Shown: positions 26,601-41,100, counted from the first letter of the stretch. The stretch is 64,000 nucleotides of DNA from Burhinus oedicnemus (GCA_008921705.1 VFFE01007670.1:71242-135241), one strand, 5' to 3'. The notes: generated from the sequence alone by a model not told the origin. Program-made: numbers and translations.

Positions 26601-29600
26601 CAGAAATATTCATGTCTCTAATTACTAGACAATGTTCCTAATATCCTTCACTAATGCTCTCCTCTCCCATTTTTTTTCCCTGGTCACCAGCAAGCTCAAA
26701 CTACAAATCTCATGAACTGACCCCATTTAATACAGCAATGTTTTTGTCTAGATTGTGTTACTTATTTCCAAAGTAAATAAGAAAATAATGTAATATATTA
26801 ATTAAACATAAATTAGTTGGCATCAGATAAATGCAATGGTAGAAAGCAATAATACAAACGTGTACTTAACTTTCAACTCTGTCTTAATTTTGTAGTTCCA
26901 CAAAAGAAAAATAGGCTTTTCTTGCTTTCTTCATCAAAGCAAGCAAAAATATCACTAATGCAGAAACAGTACATTGCAAAGGTACAAAAATTATTTCCTT
27001 ATTTCTTTAGGCCTGTCCCCAGGAACTCCACATGGAGGGGAAAAAGAAAACCCAAACACAAGTAGAGGCTCTTTTTAAGCATTTTGACTTAAAAATCTTT
27101 TTTCCTTGTTGTATTTTTAAACAAAGAACAACTTTGTTCCCTGTGTAACTTGCACCTTAAAAAAAAAAATAATCAATGGCAACATGTTTTTTCTTTTCTC
27201 TCTCACAAAGGATCTTGTGCAAGAATCACCTTTCAGCATATCTGCCAAGCTTATTGGCCTGGTCATAAAAAAAAGCAAAATAAAAGCACAAGTGTCTAAC
27301 ACTAGAACTGCCTAAGGTAGTAAGAGCCAGCCAGGAGCCTGCCTCCAGTGACATTTATGAAGATGTCCTTTCACAAAAAGGAAATATTTGCTCCCTCTCA
27401 TCACTGATTTTAATAAGATTCATTGGCTGAGACAGCTATTCATGCAGAGCAGTTATGATCCCCTCAGACTTTCATTGACCTTCAGGGAATTACAAAAGAA
27501 GGAACCGATTTCAGTTCCTGGAAAGGAGGAGGGAGAAAGGCGAGCCTGCTCTCACAGGGTAAAGGTAAATACTTCAACAGAAAGAGCTCTGATAGTATAA
27601 AAGGATTCCTAACAGCAGGGAAGAAGGCATCAAATCAACTGCTGTCATTTTAAATATTTCCCACAAAGGGGGAAATATGCTTTAGTGCAACGAGATATCC
27701 AGCAGCGGATTTTTATGTAGCATGCTCAAGAATTAATCTCTACGTTCAACCCTGCACTACTACTGCTGAGTCAGCACCATTCTTTTAAATGACCTGATTC
27801 TGTAATCCCATTATTAATATCATGGAAATGACTTTCCTCTTTGCTGTTTTGTGCTATCAATGGAAAGCCACAGAACCAAAATGCATTAGCTCTAACAGGT
27901 CTCCTCTAGGATTATTTGCATCAATACAAACGGAATTAATCATGGAGACATTTGAATAATCACCACTCTCATGCTAGTGCCAGAACTATGTCAGGAGCTG
28001 TGGTTCCCTTCTGTAAAATGTTGCATTTTATTTGTGTTACTGTCATCTGAACCATGCGTGTTTTATTATTCCCTATCAGGATGATATCTTGCAATCTACA
28101 TTGTTCTTTTCTTATTTCCTGGCATATTACATACATACTGTCTGCTTTATGTTCCCTAATCAGCAAGCCTAAATTTTTAAGCGAGACATGTTTAAATTTA
28201 TGCATCTGAAGAGGGGAATTCATTACAAGAAATAAACATAAGAAATACCAACATAATGGAGACTCCCTTTATTTTAGCACAACGTGGACTCAACCTTTGA
28301 TTTGTAGTGTCTTATATAGCTCCAGCTTTTAACTACAAAGAGGAGAGAGTCTACTAGGTTACCACAGGATTGCGTTGATGGCCAGTAAAATTTAACTCTT
28401 ATTTCTGAGCAGTGTTATAATTCAAGTGGACTACAAATATCAAGAGTGAAGTGCTTTAGAAAAAAATACCCGTGATAAAATTGACCAGTTCTAATCCAAC
28501 TTAGCTGGTAACCAGTGGGTTCAAGGCAATTTGTGAAGCTTGTTTAGCAACATAAACTCTAAAGACTTCAGCATTTGTAGCAACACATTAGTAAGCATTA
28601 TAAATGCAAGAGAGCCTCAGACAGCCTGGGTCAGAACTCTGATAAAAGCGCTGTATGGTTTGTCAGCGTATTTACTCTGCAAAATAAATTAAAATTAAAA
28701 AAAAAAAATGTTTCATGAAACAAAGGCAACCAAATTCTCACAAGGCAAAGGACATACTAGGAGCTCGTCAAACGTTGTAATAGACTGCTGAAAAAAATTA
28801 CATCTGCCTCAAAAATAATGCGTAAGTACATGTGAAAGACAAGCAACAGGCACGATAGTGATAACAAGCAGTCTAACACACACACAAAAGCAGGAGTCAA
28901 ACAAATGACTTGCGCTGACAATGATCATAGAAAAATACGTTTATGTCACTGTTAAACACGGTTGAAGCAAGTTTTCAGCTATGAAAGAAAGATATCATTA
29001 TCAAAGAGAATTCAGAATAACTCGAGTGCCACACAGTTGCCATGGGCTCTGGAAGAAGGATGGAGGTAGTAGCCACTTTCTGAGTCCTTCCAACTTCCAG
29101 GCCACCTGTTGCAGCAGTATTGCAACCTAAGCACGTTTTCAGAGAGACACAAAATTTCATGATGTAAACACCCTCCAAGCAAAAGTATGGAAACAATAAA
29201 AGGATCAGCATACCAGAAATAATGAAACTGGAATAGCAAAAAGCAAAAATGTATTAAAAACATCCAACCAAAACAAACACTGACTTTCAGTGGAGTAAAT
29301 ATATTCATCTCTGCCTGAAAGGAGGCAAGACCTATCATTTACGAGGGGCAAGGCCTTTCATGAAAGTACAACAGCCAATTTACACAAACATTCAACTGGG
29401 CTATTTCCTCATTAATTTTCTTCTGAAATGTTTTTTCTTCTTTGTATGTGGAAAACAATGCTTCACAAAAGTCCACACAGGGAAAAAAAAATCAAGTATT
29501 TAATCCTACCCTGTTACTGTACAGCTCCAGTTACCATAACAACTTGCTGTAGCTCTTCTCATAATAGGCTTAGGGGGTAGCTTGTCCACAAAACCATTTT

Positions 29601-32600
29601 GTGACTGGAGCTACTGTTAGTATACTATTTCACATCCATGTAGCCTCTCTGTTGCCAGGAGTCAAATCTATTTCATTTTAAGTGTAAATATAATCCACAA
29701 TATTTTGAGATTCCATGCCTAGAAAAGTCAGACTACAGGAAATGTTAGTAATCACATCATTTATCACTCAATGTGGCATTAGATTCATCATTTTAAAAAC
29801 AAAAATCAGCCTTTACCCTACTGGTGCTCATCAAATGCCTCAGGTTTTCACTGTGCTTACAATAGGAAACAGACAGTATTTTAAATATATATGTGAATTT
29901 GTAGCTGTATTTTCAGTCATCTCACCAGTTCATTTACACCAAGTCTGTAGTTCTTTCATTTCTATATTTTAAAATTAAATGTTATTTAAGCCTGCACTAT
30001 GTAACAACACTTTCTCAGGTATCTTTTATTTCTATCCTTTAAGAAAGTACTGCAGGTATGGAGAATGATTGTGAAATATGCAAAAGTCCTGTGGGTTAAG
30101 TTGGAAACTCAGTGCTCGATTTGGGGTTTGAATATTTTTTTGAGCTCCATCTCACAATACAGACATTATTTCATGTAATTTATTATTAAATATCAGTTTT
30201 CCCTAGCCTAATTTTGGTAGGAAATGTTTGTACAAAAGTTAGATGGAGCTTGATGTCAAAGTACTAGGTCTGAAAGGAGGATCCTCAAAATATTTCAGAT
30301 GTTTTGAGCTCTAATAATTCTTTAACGAAATTACGCTGTCTTTTCAAGATAATTATTCACAGTGCCTCAGTGCAAGGGAAAACGTGTACATCCAACCTAG
30401 CCTGCTATTTGGTGTTTCCAGCGGAGTACGTTGGAACAAGGCACTGGGCAAATTCAACTCTCAAATATTCCAGGTCTTCTAACACCTTCTGCTGGAGGGG
30501 AAGATAAGAGATTAAACTAAAAGCTCCAGAATTTTCTTTCCTGGAGGAGAGGATAAACCCTTTTCTCCCCAGGACGAATCTAAATGCAGATAGCTCCAAA
30601 TTTTTTGCTCTGCAGAAAGTCTTAAAACCTCCTTTTAAACAGGTCAGGAACTCATAATTTTTGCACATATAGCTGATGGTCAAGATCCATCGATATTCCC
30701 AACAAAATTTTCTTCCTCTGGCTCAGCCCCTCAAAGCAAGCTACACTCCAATCCTGCGCCTGGTTTTGGTGTGGCAAGACTGACAAACCCTTACCGATAA
30801 CAGGCATCTGCCTGTTAGATCCAAGACCCGGTAGCATCTCAAAGTAGCGAAGGAGTGGTGCCCTCTAATTCACGGGATAAATATCACAAGATCTGTGTGA
30901 AAGTCTCTGCCCTGGATGGTGCCTACTTCCCCATGCAAGGGAACTCTCAAACACTCACCAACATGCGTGTGGGAACCAGGATGAAGGTGGGCAGTGGTCC
31001 TGACTTACAGAGATGCAAAATCCCCACAGTTCCCCTGGTTTTCCATGCACTTTTCTATACTCTGACACATTTTAACAACCTTGTCAACTGAAACAACAAA
31101 GTTTGAGTCCATTTGCATCTTTTTTGTAAATTCTTTGATTCCTTTTTAAAGGTATTTCCTAATCTAAATCCTCCCCCACTGAAGATTATTTCTATCTAAA
31201 TCATCTGTATCTGTAAAGTTCTTTGAGTTCTTCAGATTTGAGGTGTGTTATTTTATTAAGCTTGATCTAAAGCAGTTCTGAATCAAATTAAACAACATGA
31301 TATATTTGGACTTAATTTGATGTGTAAAGACCATTATTATCTACTTAGCAATCTCCTCTCAATTGTAAGTATTTTTAAAAGATCACTAAGGGAAAAATTC
31401 TGCAGTGTTACAGTCCGCATACAAGTCATTAGCTAACACAGTAGCTATCCTTACCTATAGATAGAACTTTGTCTTTTAAATTAACAAGTGATGACGAACA
31501 GCAAGAATTTTTGCATGCAGGCATCCTAAGTGGTTCTAGTTTAATTGAGTAGCGTTTCCTGAGCAGAAGTGGCAGGGAAGCAAACACCACTTCGCTGATG
31601 TCAGCTCAGCTCTGACATCAGTAAAGGCCCTACTGCAAACTTACAAAGGACAGGTAAGTACAATGAGCAGGATTTTATTTCAGGCCCATTAAAATGCTGG
31701 AGATTGCATTATCAAATAAAACCAGTAAAATGGATATGAAAAGCAATTATTGCCAACTTTAAATATTACAATGAAGAAACATAAAATAAAAAAGTGTACT
31801 TGAAGTTTCAGTGGAAAAACAGCAATATCAAAGTCTTGGAAATTCATTAATCTGCACAACATGGTCCAGCTTAATGTTGCAAATTCCTCAACATGCATAA
31901 CTAAACAGCTTTCTGTGGAGGGAAATGCAATGTAAAAGACAAAGAAGAGGTAATGAAATAACATCAGTACAAACTGAAGGTTACCAGAGCCTTACAATTC
32001 TAGTTACCTCCGCGGTCAAGTTAATAGGTTTTTGCTGTATACAAACCAATGTCTCGTTTCTATTAAGAAACAGATGTGTGAACCGTGGCAATCACTAACC
32101 ACGAGAGAGTACACTTAAATGAGGGACCAGATAAACACTCCTTTAGGAACACATTGTGAAAACCAAAGCTGTTGTCCAAGACACTGCTCTGTAGGAGACA
32201 CCTTGGAGCAAGACTTGCAGGCAGGATGAGAAGGGACTCCTTGAGACCTAGTGCAAGTGCAGTATTTGGAAAAATAAATGGGAGCATGTTCTGGTGCAAG
32301 GAATGGTGGGGGCCCAAGAGAATTTTGGTTAGCGATAGTCTTAGAAGGTTTGGAAATATGCAAACACAGAAAATGCTTCCTGTCCAGTAAAGCTGGACTC
32401 TCATATATCTTCTTCACACATCTGTCATACATACGAACAGGACAGTGCCACAGAAACGCTTGCCTCATCAAGACCCTCCTCTGAACGAGCCCTGCCCAGA
32501 AAAGCCTCGGTGAGGTCAATCATTTTAAAGAGCAAGAATGCTAAAGGCATTCATATCCTGAGATGCTGGAACAGCTATACCTCTACAAAAGACATGAAGA

Positions 32601-35600
32601 ACCAGGTACAAAGCCACGTTCAAGGATACGTGCAAAGTCTGCTGTATTGCCACAACATGTTTGGCCAAGTGAGCTTATCCTTTCTGCTATTCTAAACACA
32701 GGCTTCATGCTTTGTCTCTTAACAAGAAGCTGGATGGCGCACCAATTCATAATACCCTGAGTAGCACCACTTGCAAATTACTTCCAAGGAAATAAGTACT
32801 TAGGAATTTGTTGGAAACCTGATTAGATGGTGAAATGAATCAGTGTTAGAACTGCAACAGACTTTGATCAGTTTAAAAATGGCTTGTTTGAACATTTGAA
32901 ATCATTAGCAAGGTACAAATGGGAGTGATATAATATAGCGTTGAGAGCAATTAGATTGGAGTTCATTTTGTAGTGTCTATTGAGTACATTATTTTTATCT
33001 GTTTTAGAAACATTATAATACTTGCATAATAGATGCAACACCCATTCTCGTTGAACACTATTATAGATGTCTTTTCAGTAATTTTCATACACATGAAAGC
33101 AGCAGTAAAAATAGCATTTGCTCATAACTTGATCCTTCTCTGAGAGAAAGCTGAAGATTTCAGTGGATCAAATACTTATTCTGCCTTCCAAGCTCTTTAG
33201 ACATTTATCCAAAGATCTACTCAAGCAATCAATGCAGATGGAAATGAAGCTTTAAGACCTAGATCTACAAGGTATTTAGATTGAATCCAACTACATATAT
33301 TAAATAGAATGCAACTTCTTTAGAAGATACCATTAATCCAGAAGTTACAGCTCCAGTTTCTCCCAAAATTTAGAGTATTACTTTTACAATAAAGTCAAGT
33401 AAAATGAACGTGCTCCAGAGACTCTATTCAGAAAATATAGCGATCAAAGTCCCAGAGATTTCTGTTATTTTTAAAATTAATTTCATAATTTCTATATGAA
33501 ATTCTGATGGTTGCGTCCCTGCCTTCTTCCCTGCAGTCCTGCCTCCTTCTCCAATAACAAAAACTTAAAGCTTTCTTATATCACTTTGCAGCAAAGAGCA
33601 GTTGGGAAACACAGCTGGTTTAATGGTAACCTGCAGAAAAGTAAACACATTGACTGTAGTGGTCTGAAAATCAAGATATATAGCTCAAGAAGTGACCCAC
33701 TGACAGACAATAGAGTTTTCAAAATCCTGTTGTTCCACCTAGTTTAATATCTTCTTTCATTAGAGTAGATCACATTAAGGGCCTGATCCAAACCATTTCA
33801 AACTCAACAGCAGTCTTTCTGGTGTTGTTAGTAAGCTTTGGATCAGACACCTAAGCATGGAAGTCTATATACATGAATAAAAAGTGCCATTTAGAAACCA
33901 GTAGTAGGACTGCCTACATGTGGTTTATGTGCAAAGGGCAAAAAATGTGCAGAGACAGACTAGTAAATTTGGGGGGTTGTTTAGGTTTTTTTCTAACGGC
34001 TGTGTTCACCATGGGTCATTTCTAACATACAACACTTACCAATAAATAAATGGACCACCTCAGTCTTTCACGTAGTTTTCCTCACAGTACCTGTGTGCGA
34101 GGTATGGAAGTACTTCAATCTTCATTTATATATAAGAATTTGAGGCATTGAAATATGCTTGTGAACAGAAATTCTGTGGCAGTAAAGGAATTTACTAAGC
34201 CAAACCACAAAGTTCATATAACCAACTTTTTCATCCCCACCTCTTAAGTCTTTTGCTTACTCAGGCACTGCTGCAATACTTGTCTCTGGACCATTCCCAG
34301 TTAAAAAGCTACAGCTTCCTTCAAGGAAGCATCAGGAGTTCAGAGCAGTGGCACCAGCGTGCTCCACAGTGGCTCTGGATGGGGACTCATCCCAAATCAG
34401 AGGATAATTGCCTGTTCCTTAAAGTCCTATTCCCAGGTTCCACAAGCAGATTTTGTTGTTGCTAGGGCAGCACTGACACGGGAATTTGCTTTGGCACATT
34501 AACCAGAGCATCCGTAGTGGCTCTGCTAACAGGTTGGAGGAAAGCAGCGTAGGGACAGTAACCTGCGCTATTTAATGTTGTAAAAGCTCCTCATCTGCCA
34601 GATAATTCATGCCTTTTACTGAAGCTAAATCCTTAGAACAAACATATTAACTATATACAGAATCAGTTTCAAATAAATTATGACTTCTGCCCTGATGCCG
34701 CGTTTTCACTCAGGAGCTTAAATTTTTATTGTCAAGCAAATCAAAAACTGCTGTTCCCCTCGTTAGCACTCCACAGTTATCAAACCATTAATTCTCATTC
34801 AAACCCATCCTAAAAACTCAGCTTGCTTAAACATGTGATTATGGGGGACAAAGTCCACGAACTTCATTCATTCTGCTTTTTCAGTAAGATAGTTTATACG
34901 AGCCACACAGTAAGCACAGTCTTCGTCATATGTTTTGTAAGGCACACAATAATCGGTAATAGTAATAAAAGGTTAAGAAACAGAGTCAAGATAATCAGAA
35001 AAAGAGGTTTTCCCAGCATCATAGGTATTTCCAATACTTTTTGTTATTGGTTTTCCCTCCTGGAGGACATGGCAACATGGAGGACAGAGAGCAAAGCAAG
35101 GCAATCCAGTTCATGAGCCGGTTCCTGTGAGGCAGCAGAGAACAAGACGATTAAGTGGAAACATCGCAAAACATTTCAACCATGAATTATTTTTCTGAAG
35201 CAAAAGGTTTCATTTTGCCCATGCAAAATACAGAACTGTATAAATTAGAAGTTTCTGTAGAAAACTGACCATGTTCAAAAATTAACAAGAATCACATTTT
35301 TCTTCTGCAGATGGCCAGATGGAAAACAAACCAACAAGCTTTTAAACACAATTTGTCCATCCTATATAGTTTTGTTTTAGAAAGGGAGACTTTTTTAATA
35401 TTACTTTATTTTAAACAATCAGTCCTTCAAGAACGTCGTCACTTAAAACAGAACCAGTAAAAAAAAAAAAAAATTCTGTCCTTGTTGGAAGATGGGTAAT
35501 CAAATAAAAGCCAGCAACAGTGAAAGCAAGATGATTTCAGAGAGAGTTAAATAGAGAAGCTCCCAGAGGACCTTACTAACAGATGTGGATAGTATATTAC

Positions 35601-35835
35601 GCCATTGTTATCAGGCAAAACTATTCTCTTTGCTTGTAAATTAAGTTAACGTGTCAGTATCAATACTTAGGGATTTGAATAATAAAACAGATTTCAATTA
35701 CCAGCACATTCCTATACCTGGTGAGGATTGAGTCCGTTCTATCAGGATGCATCCTGCTGAGTAATACCCACTTAAAAGAGATTTCCCTGTTTGTCCACCT
35801 CCGCTGCTGGCAGGAGAGAGGGAGGGGACAGTGGC
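23661..35835. other. 12 kb of unique DNA without a recognisable gene
   Basis: No transposon tail, LTR, RNA gene or credible exon recognised. Poly-A/T runs occur at about 24737, 27161, 28698 and 35459. The interval 27400-28230 contains motif-rich, repeat-free sequence (for example the octamer ATTTGCAT near 27914) that looks like candidate conserved regulatory DNA, but that is an impression only. A 134-codon minus-strand open frame (32115-32519) has no recognisable similarity. Confidence 0.45.
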
Positions 35836-36225
35836 ATGGGTGGCTGCAACGCTGCTTCTGACGGGCCCCTAACTAAGCCCCCACGCAGGCTCCCAACACC
35901 ACCCACCCACGTTACAGGGCTGAAAGACAAGCAAGATCGGGGCAGTCCCTTACAGCAGTCAACTGAAAATATCTCTAGGACTGATCTGAACAGACAGGGC
36001 AGAGCTCAGGGCTGTAACACGTACACAAGTGGTGACAGGCAGCACTCAGCGGCCTCAAGTCTGACCCAGTCAAGAGAGGGGGAACCAAAACGCTTCCTCA
36101 CCTCACCTGCTGCAGCCTCACAGCTCGTTCCTGTTCCCCAGTTTGAGCCCCCCATGGGCCTCGCCAGTCATATCTCCTCGCATTTGGGCAAGGACCCCCT
36201 ACCCTTTATGTCTATCTCCCCCTGA
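35836..36225 (+). other. Unassigned GC-richer open reading frame (129 codons from ATG)
   Basis: The frame starts at an ATG at 35836 and stays open upstream to at least 35791. It runs to a TGA at 36223-36225. The predicted product is rich in Pro, Ser, Thr, Gln and Gly, with no membrane segment, signal peptide or motif I recognise. The surrounding 500 bp are GC-richer than the neighbourhood, which by itself lengthens open frames. I saw no splice-site context, promoter or polyadenylation pattern tied to it. It could be a chance frame, a lncRNA exon, or decayed transposon ORF1. I do not assign a function. Confidence 0.15.
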
Positions 36226-37489
36226 GCGGCTCCACGGAGAACTTCCCTGTGCCAGACCCAAGGGATGCAAACCAGGGCAGTTGGCTCCGCAGTAGAACAA
36301 GGAGCTTTTCCCCCACCTCTACAGCGAGAAACAGGAACCTTATATAATTAGTTAATTTAGACCCTGTAATGAATGTTTTTTTATGTTCTGACATTAAAGG
36401 ATGTAAGAATCATTTAAAACCTGGAAGGCAAATTCACTGTTGGTGCAAACAGCTGACTTCAGTGACATTCAGCTTGTTTATGCGAGCAGCGAATTTGGCC
36501 TGCATGTACTTTTTGCTCAACGCTTCTGTCAAACAATGCAGAGCAAACAATATTTGGCTTCATCTCACTCTGGGCAGATCAACTATTTGTACCCAGGACT
36601 TTTTTCTTTGCCCACCAGTTTGAATTTTCCCCCAGCCCAGGCTTTGATGTACCTTTATAACAGCTGCAAAACACATTTCATGCCAAGGAGCAATTTGCAG
36701 GCACAGCACTAGACATTTCAGAGCATTGCCAGTTATTCATACAGTATTTTTTTGGCAGCTTTTCGAAATATACCACCATAGAACTGTCGCCTCTCACAGT
36801 AACAAGTATTTCCATGCATTTGTCTTTTCTGTGAAAATAATTTATAATTTTTTACCACAACAGAAAACTCATCCTAGCAACACAGAAACTTTAAATCTGA
36901 TAGTTTGTCTTTAATAGTGCTAATTCTAAAGCAGTCCTAATGAAAGCTATCTTGACACATGTACAAACCGTCTCTTGCAGGTAACAGAAAGAAGGCAACA
37001 ACAACAAAAAAAAAAACCCCTTACATCTCCCACTGCATGCTTCAGCTGACCTACCTTCCCCCAGGGAATGAATGCAATGCCTGATAAATCATATGCATGC
37101 TGTGAAAGCAAAGGCTCATCTCTCTGTTCCTGCTTTTGCTGTACAAAATGTACAAAGAAGTACTTTTAATTTGGATAATAATTCCACATAAGAAAAGGTT
37201 TCTATTAAGCAGGCATAGGTCATATGTGCTCATTTACTTGAAACTCCTAGAACCAGGCTAGGAAGGCTCTGAACTTTGCAATTTATGAGTGATTTCACCA
37301 TAAAGATATAGCAAATTATTATTTATTTTTTTTTAAATAACATACCTTGCACTCATACTTTGCTATCAGCAGCATTACCAGCAAAAACCAAAGCTGTTCA
37401 TAGCTTTCCTCAATGAAAAGAGTTTCCGTCACAGGCTAGCTTCTGGAGTATGAGAGGATGACTTAGTTTAGTTCCCTTTTAAGACCAAA
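36226..37489. other. Unique DNA with a candidate conserved element
   Basis: No gene recognised. About 36430-36710 is repeat-free, has overlapping open frames in two plus-strand phases, and contains motifs resembling vertebrate transcription-factor sites (a CAGCTG E-box at 36450, a TGTCA and ACAATG near 36527, a TTTGGC half site near 36555). This is suggestive of regulatory sequence but not proof. Confidence 0.3.
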
Positions 37490-38143
37490 ATGTATTTCCT
37501 ACAAAGCTGTCCAAGGACAGTTTCATCACAGAATTTGAATTCCATTGATATTCATCTATTAGTAATTCATTCCTACAGGCCAACATTTCTAGCCTTCTAT
37601 CTTTCCTCAGTTCGGCAGGTACATCACTGTTTTCTTCCTTTTTGTTTCACATCACAGGCAAACTTAGCCATCACCCTGAGCTACGTTTTCAATGTAGAAA
37701 TCAGACATCCAAATCTCATGTTCTGGAAGACATCCACCTCTACTCACCAAACCCTCCCCACCTCATTCACCTTTACCAAAAACTCATCTCATCAGACTTC
37801 AAGGCATCCTGACATTCTGGCTTTTAGGAAAGCACTAATCCATCCCTGGGGGCTGGGCTGGAGGCCCTTCCAGGAGAGCCTCCTGGGAACGGCTAACTGC
37901 AGGAAGTTTCAGCGCACCAGCACAGGTTCCATCTGTCCTGGAAGGCAGGTCAGCCCTGCTTGTCCAGGAAGGGATGTCCTTCTGCCGGTCTGCTCCAGCC
38001 CCAGAACCTCTTTGGGAAACAGAGAAACGGATAACCACTGCCAACTCACCACTCTGCTCCTGCCCCCTCGTGCACCGTCCCCAGCTGCCAAGCAATTTGA
38101 TATTCAGTTGGCAGCAAGCATCTTGCTCTCTCAGAGAAAGTAA
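37490..38143 (+). other. Longest non-transposon open frame (217 codons), unassigned
   Basis: An ATG-initiated frame of 217 codons ends just after LLSQRK. The product is rich in Ser, Thr, Pro, His and Leu, with no recognised domain, signal peptide or repeat. The second half lies in GC-richer, pyrimidine-rich DNA poor in stop codons, and other phases are also open there (for example 37835-38158 on minus), which favours a composition effect. No splice sites or transcript signals could be tied to it. It is listed because of its length only. Most likely a chance frame or a noncoding transcript. Confidence 0.15.
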
Positions 38144-41100
38144 ACTAATTGCCTTCATTATTACTGTTGTTTCTCATATCCCATTTGTGCTTTGTGCCAC
38201 TTGGCTCTTTTGATCATTCATCTTAAATATACACAGACTTCAATCCATTTAGATTTATCAGTGTTGTATTCTGCAGATTATTACTCTTTCCAGAAAGTAA
38301 GATTTCTTATAGTTTGATAGTATTTGGATAAGGACTCAGTGTCTCCCTTTGCACCTTATTTACTTTCTCCTCCCTCCACATATCAGTTAATAAAAAAACA
38401 TGGATGCAAAGTGTAAGAAAATCTTACGAGATAAGAGCAGCTGCAGAAACATATAGAGAAGTTAAACACCGTCACCTAGCAGATCAATAGCAAAGTCAGA
38501 ATAACTTCCAATCTCTTGATCTAAATCCTAGACAGTCTCAAAACAAAAACAAAGTACTTTATTTCTAATATCACCTTAGTTTCATTTATGACATATTTCT
38601 CGTTTCATTTGCTTGAAATACTTTCAACAGTGGGGGAAAAAAAAAAAAAAAACCACGATGAACTAGCTCTCCTTTATTTTCCTGGTTTAGTTTTAAATTA
38701 AAAAGAAGAACCTAGCATGATCCCTAAATCCTATATTTCAAAATTTAGGTTTGATTAAAACAGGAGAGATCAAATGGACAGCAGAAAGTGTGAAAGTTTT
38801 TTGTTTAAATGAGGCAATTTTTATTAAAAATGGAAGAAAAATCTCTGGAAGTATTTCTCAACTGTAACTTGCTAAAGATACATAGATATAAAATACAAAC
38901 ATTTGACTCCAATTTGGTGTACAGAAGAGCAACTACATAAGAACAATAGTCAAAACCTAAAGATTTGGTTTTCAGAATCTTCTAACGCTGAAAACTTTAC
39001 TTAGAAGCATTTTTGGCTAACTATTTGAGAGATTAAAGAGATACATATACTCAAAATGATCAGAGCATATAGTGCAGCAACTAGGTAGCCTTCAAGTTGT
39101 CATTTAAGAGACTCAGATAGCAAAAAAATACAGCCAGCAAAGCAGCTGGATGCACAATTTATTTCCAGTCTCTTTTCTCATATTAAAGATTATTTCTCTG
39201 TCATAGCAGCAACATTCATTATATTTGGAGCAGTGAAACAATGAAAACATCATCACGTTGTAATTGGCCTGGGGGAGGCTGGCATTAGGGCATGTCAATT
39301 CTTTCAGTCAGAGGAAGACTGGCTCATTCCGCCAGTGACCCCCACACAGAAACAGCTCTGCAGCCGAGAGCTCCCACACCTTTGTTATAGCTATTAGTCT
39401 ATTCCGTCAGGCTTAGATATCCTAAAACACAGTAAGCAAACTCAAAATGAGCAGTCAGTCATCCCTACTGGATTCCACTCTGGCTTGTAACAAATTGTGG
39501 TTTTTATGAGCAATTACAATTAAATCATTTTGTGATAAAACTTTTATTGAGAGGCACCATAGGAACAAAACCAGCAGCATAATTCAATTTGTTTTCTCAC
39601 TAAAGATACACTGTTGATCAGTATTTTTCAAATCAAGGCCTTCTACCCTCGTGTCTTGTAAAAGACAGAGGACATTTCTCTAACCTCATTACGTTCATAA
39701 CAAAGACCAGAAGGAATACCGTCTTCAGTTTTCAAAAGATGACATATGGTGTGTTCCACAGGATTGTCAGAACTAATCTCTGAAATCTTCACCTTAAATT
39801 GGCTGACAACTGTGCTAAGCTAAATTTATTTTTGTATTAACCCTTAGGAATACAAGCACTTCCTAGATTGCCAGCAAACAGTAAAACTAGTAACCTTTGC
39901 AATTCCATTTTGCTGTTCATCTGAAAGCCTCAAGGCAGCATACATGTGCCAAACTTCAGAACATCCAGTAGGAGAGATACTAAAGCCACTTTAAAGATAG
40001 AAACATAGAGTAACAAATAGAGCAAATTTGATGGCAAGTTAAGATTGCAATTCAAGGACAAAGCTATAGAGCTAATTTCCCAATTCCTAGCTCATAGCTG
40101 GAGACAGTCTTTCTGTCAAAGGAAGGATTTCCTAAATGTTTGCCAGACTCCCTACAATATCAGCATCAGCCAGTTTGAAAACTTCTGAAAACTACCATTT
40201 TCGCATTCACAGAAATCCATCCACACAAGGCACTCCAGTCTTGTTGGCTTTATGAGAGCTGTTCTGGCTGGTACCCACAAAGACATTAATTCCAACACTT
40301 CCATTCATTTATGTCAAGAATTTGATGAAACCTGGGAGACCTCTGCCTCGTTAGAGAATCGAATTGCTATCGTCCTGAGCAAGGACCTTAAAGTGAGACA
40401 CTCAAAAATATTAAGCAACTTGTTTCCCATACCCACCCACCCCAAATCTGTAAATGGATAAAGCATCATTCTGTACTTCATAGATTCTATGAGGAAAGCT
40501 GATTAAATACTAAGATACTTGGTTATTACAGCCAGCAATCATGTGGGCAAGACAGGACTTTAGTAAAAGGAAAGTTTCTCCATTAAGTGCAGAGTCACCA
40601 GGTAAAACTTCTCCTTCCATCCTTTCAGATGGTCTCTTCTAACTTTTGCTGAAGGTTGTTTCTAGCATTACTCTGTACAGCGTGTGAGGCTATCTAAAAA
40701 GATCAATAAGATCAGTGAACACTAGCAAAATCAGTTTTAACAACACATCCAGACTTATATTTCTCAAAAACCAGACAATGTAGGCATTCTTTGGCTTAGT
40801 AGCTGAGCAAAGGAAAGCTTGCATCTCTAGAAATCATCTCCCTTTGATCATTTCTTGATCAGACACAACAGCTTCCCTCGACTCCATCTAGAGAAGTTGC
40901 CTTAACCCCTCCTAGATTTTCTTCACACTAAGGTGTATCGCAACATACTGCTGTTCCAAGGTGAGGTTGTTTTTCTCATAAAACATTTGACTAGAGGAAA
41001 AGAAAAGCCTTTTTGGAAGCAGGGAGTATCTGTTGTTCCCAAGATATTTTCGTCTCCTCAACTGTTAGATATTCCTACACATTGTTAACTCTAAACCCAG

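Noticed and set aside
32115..32519. 134-codon minus-strand open frame
   Set aside because: No recognisable domain, an overlapping open plus-strand frame, and no splice or start context. Treated as chance.
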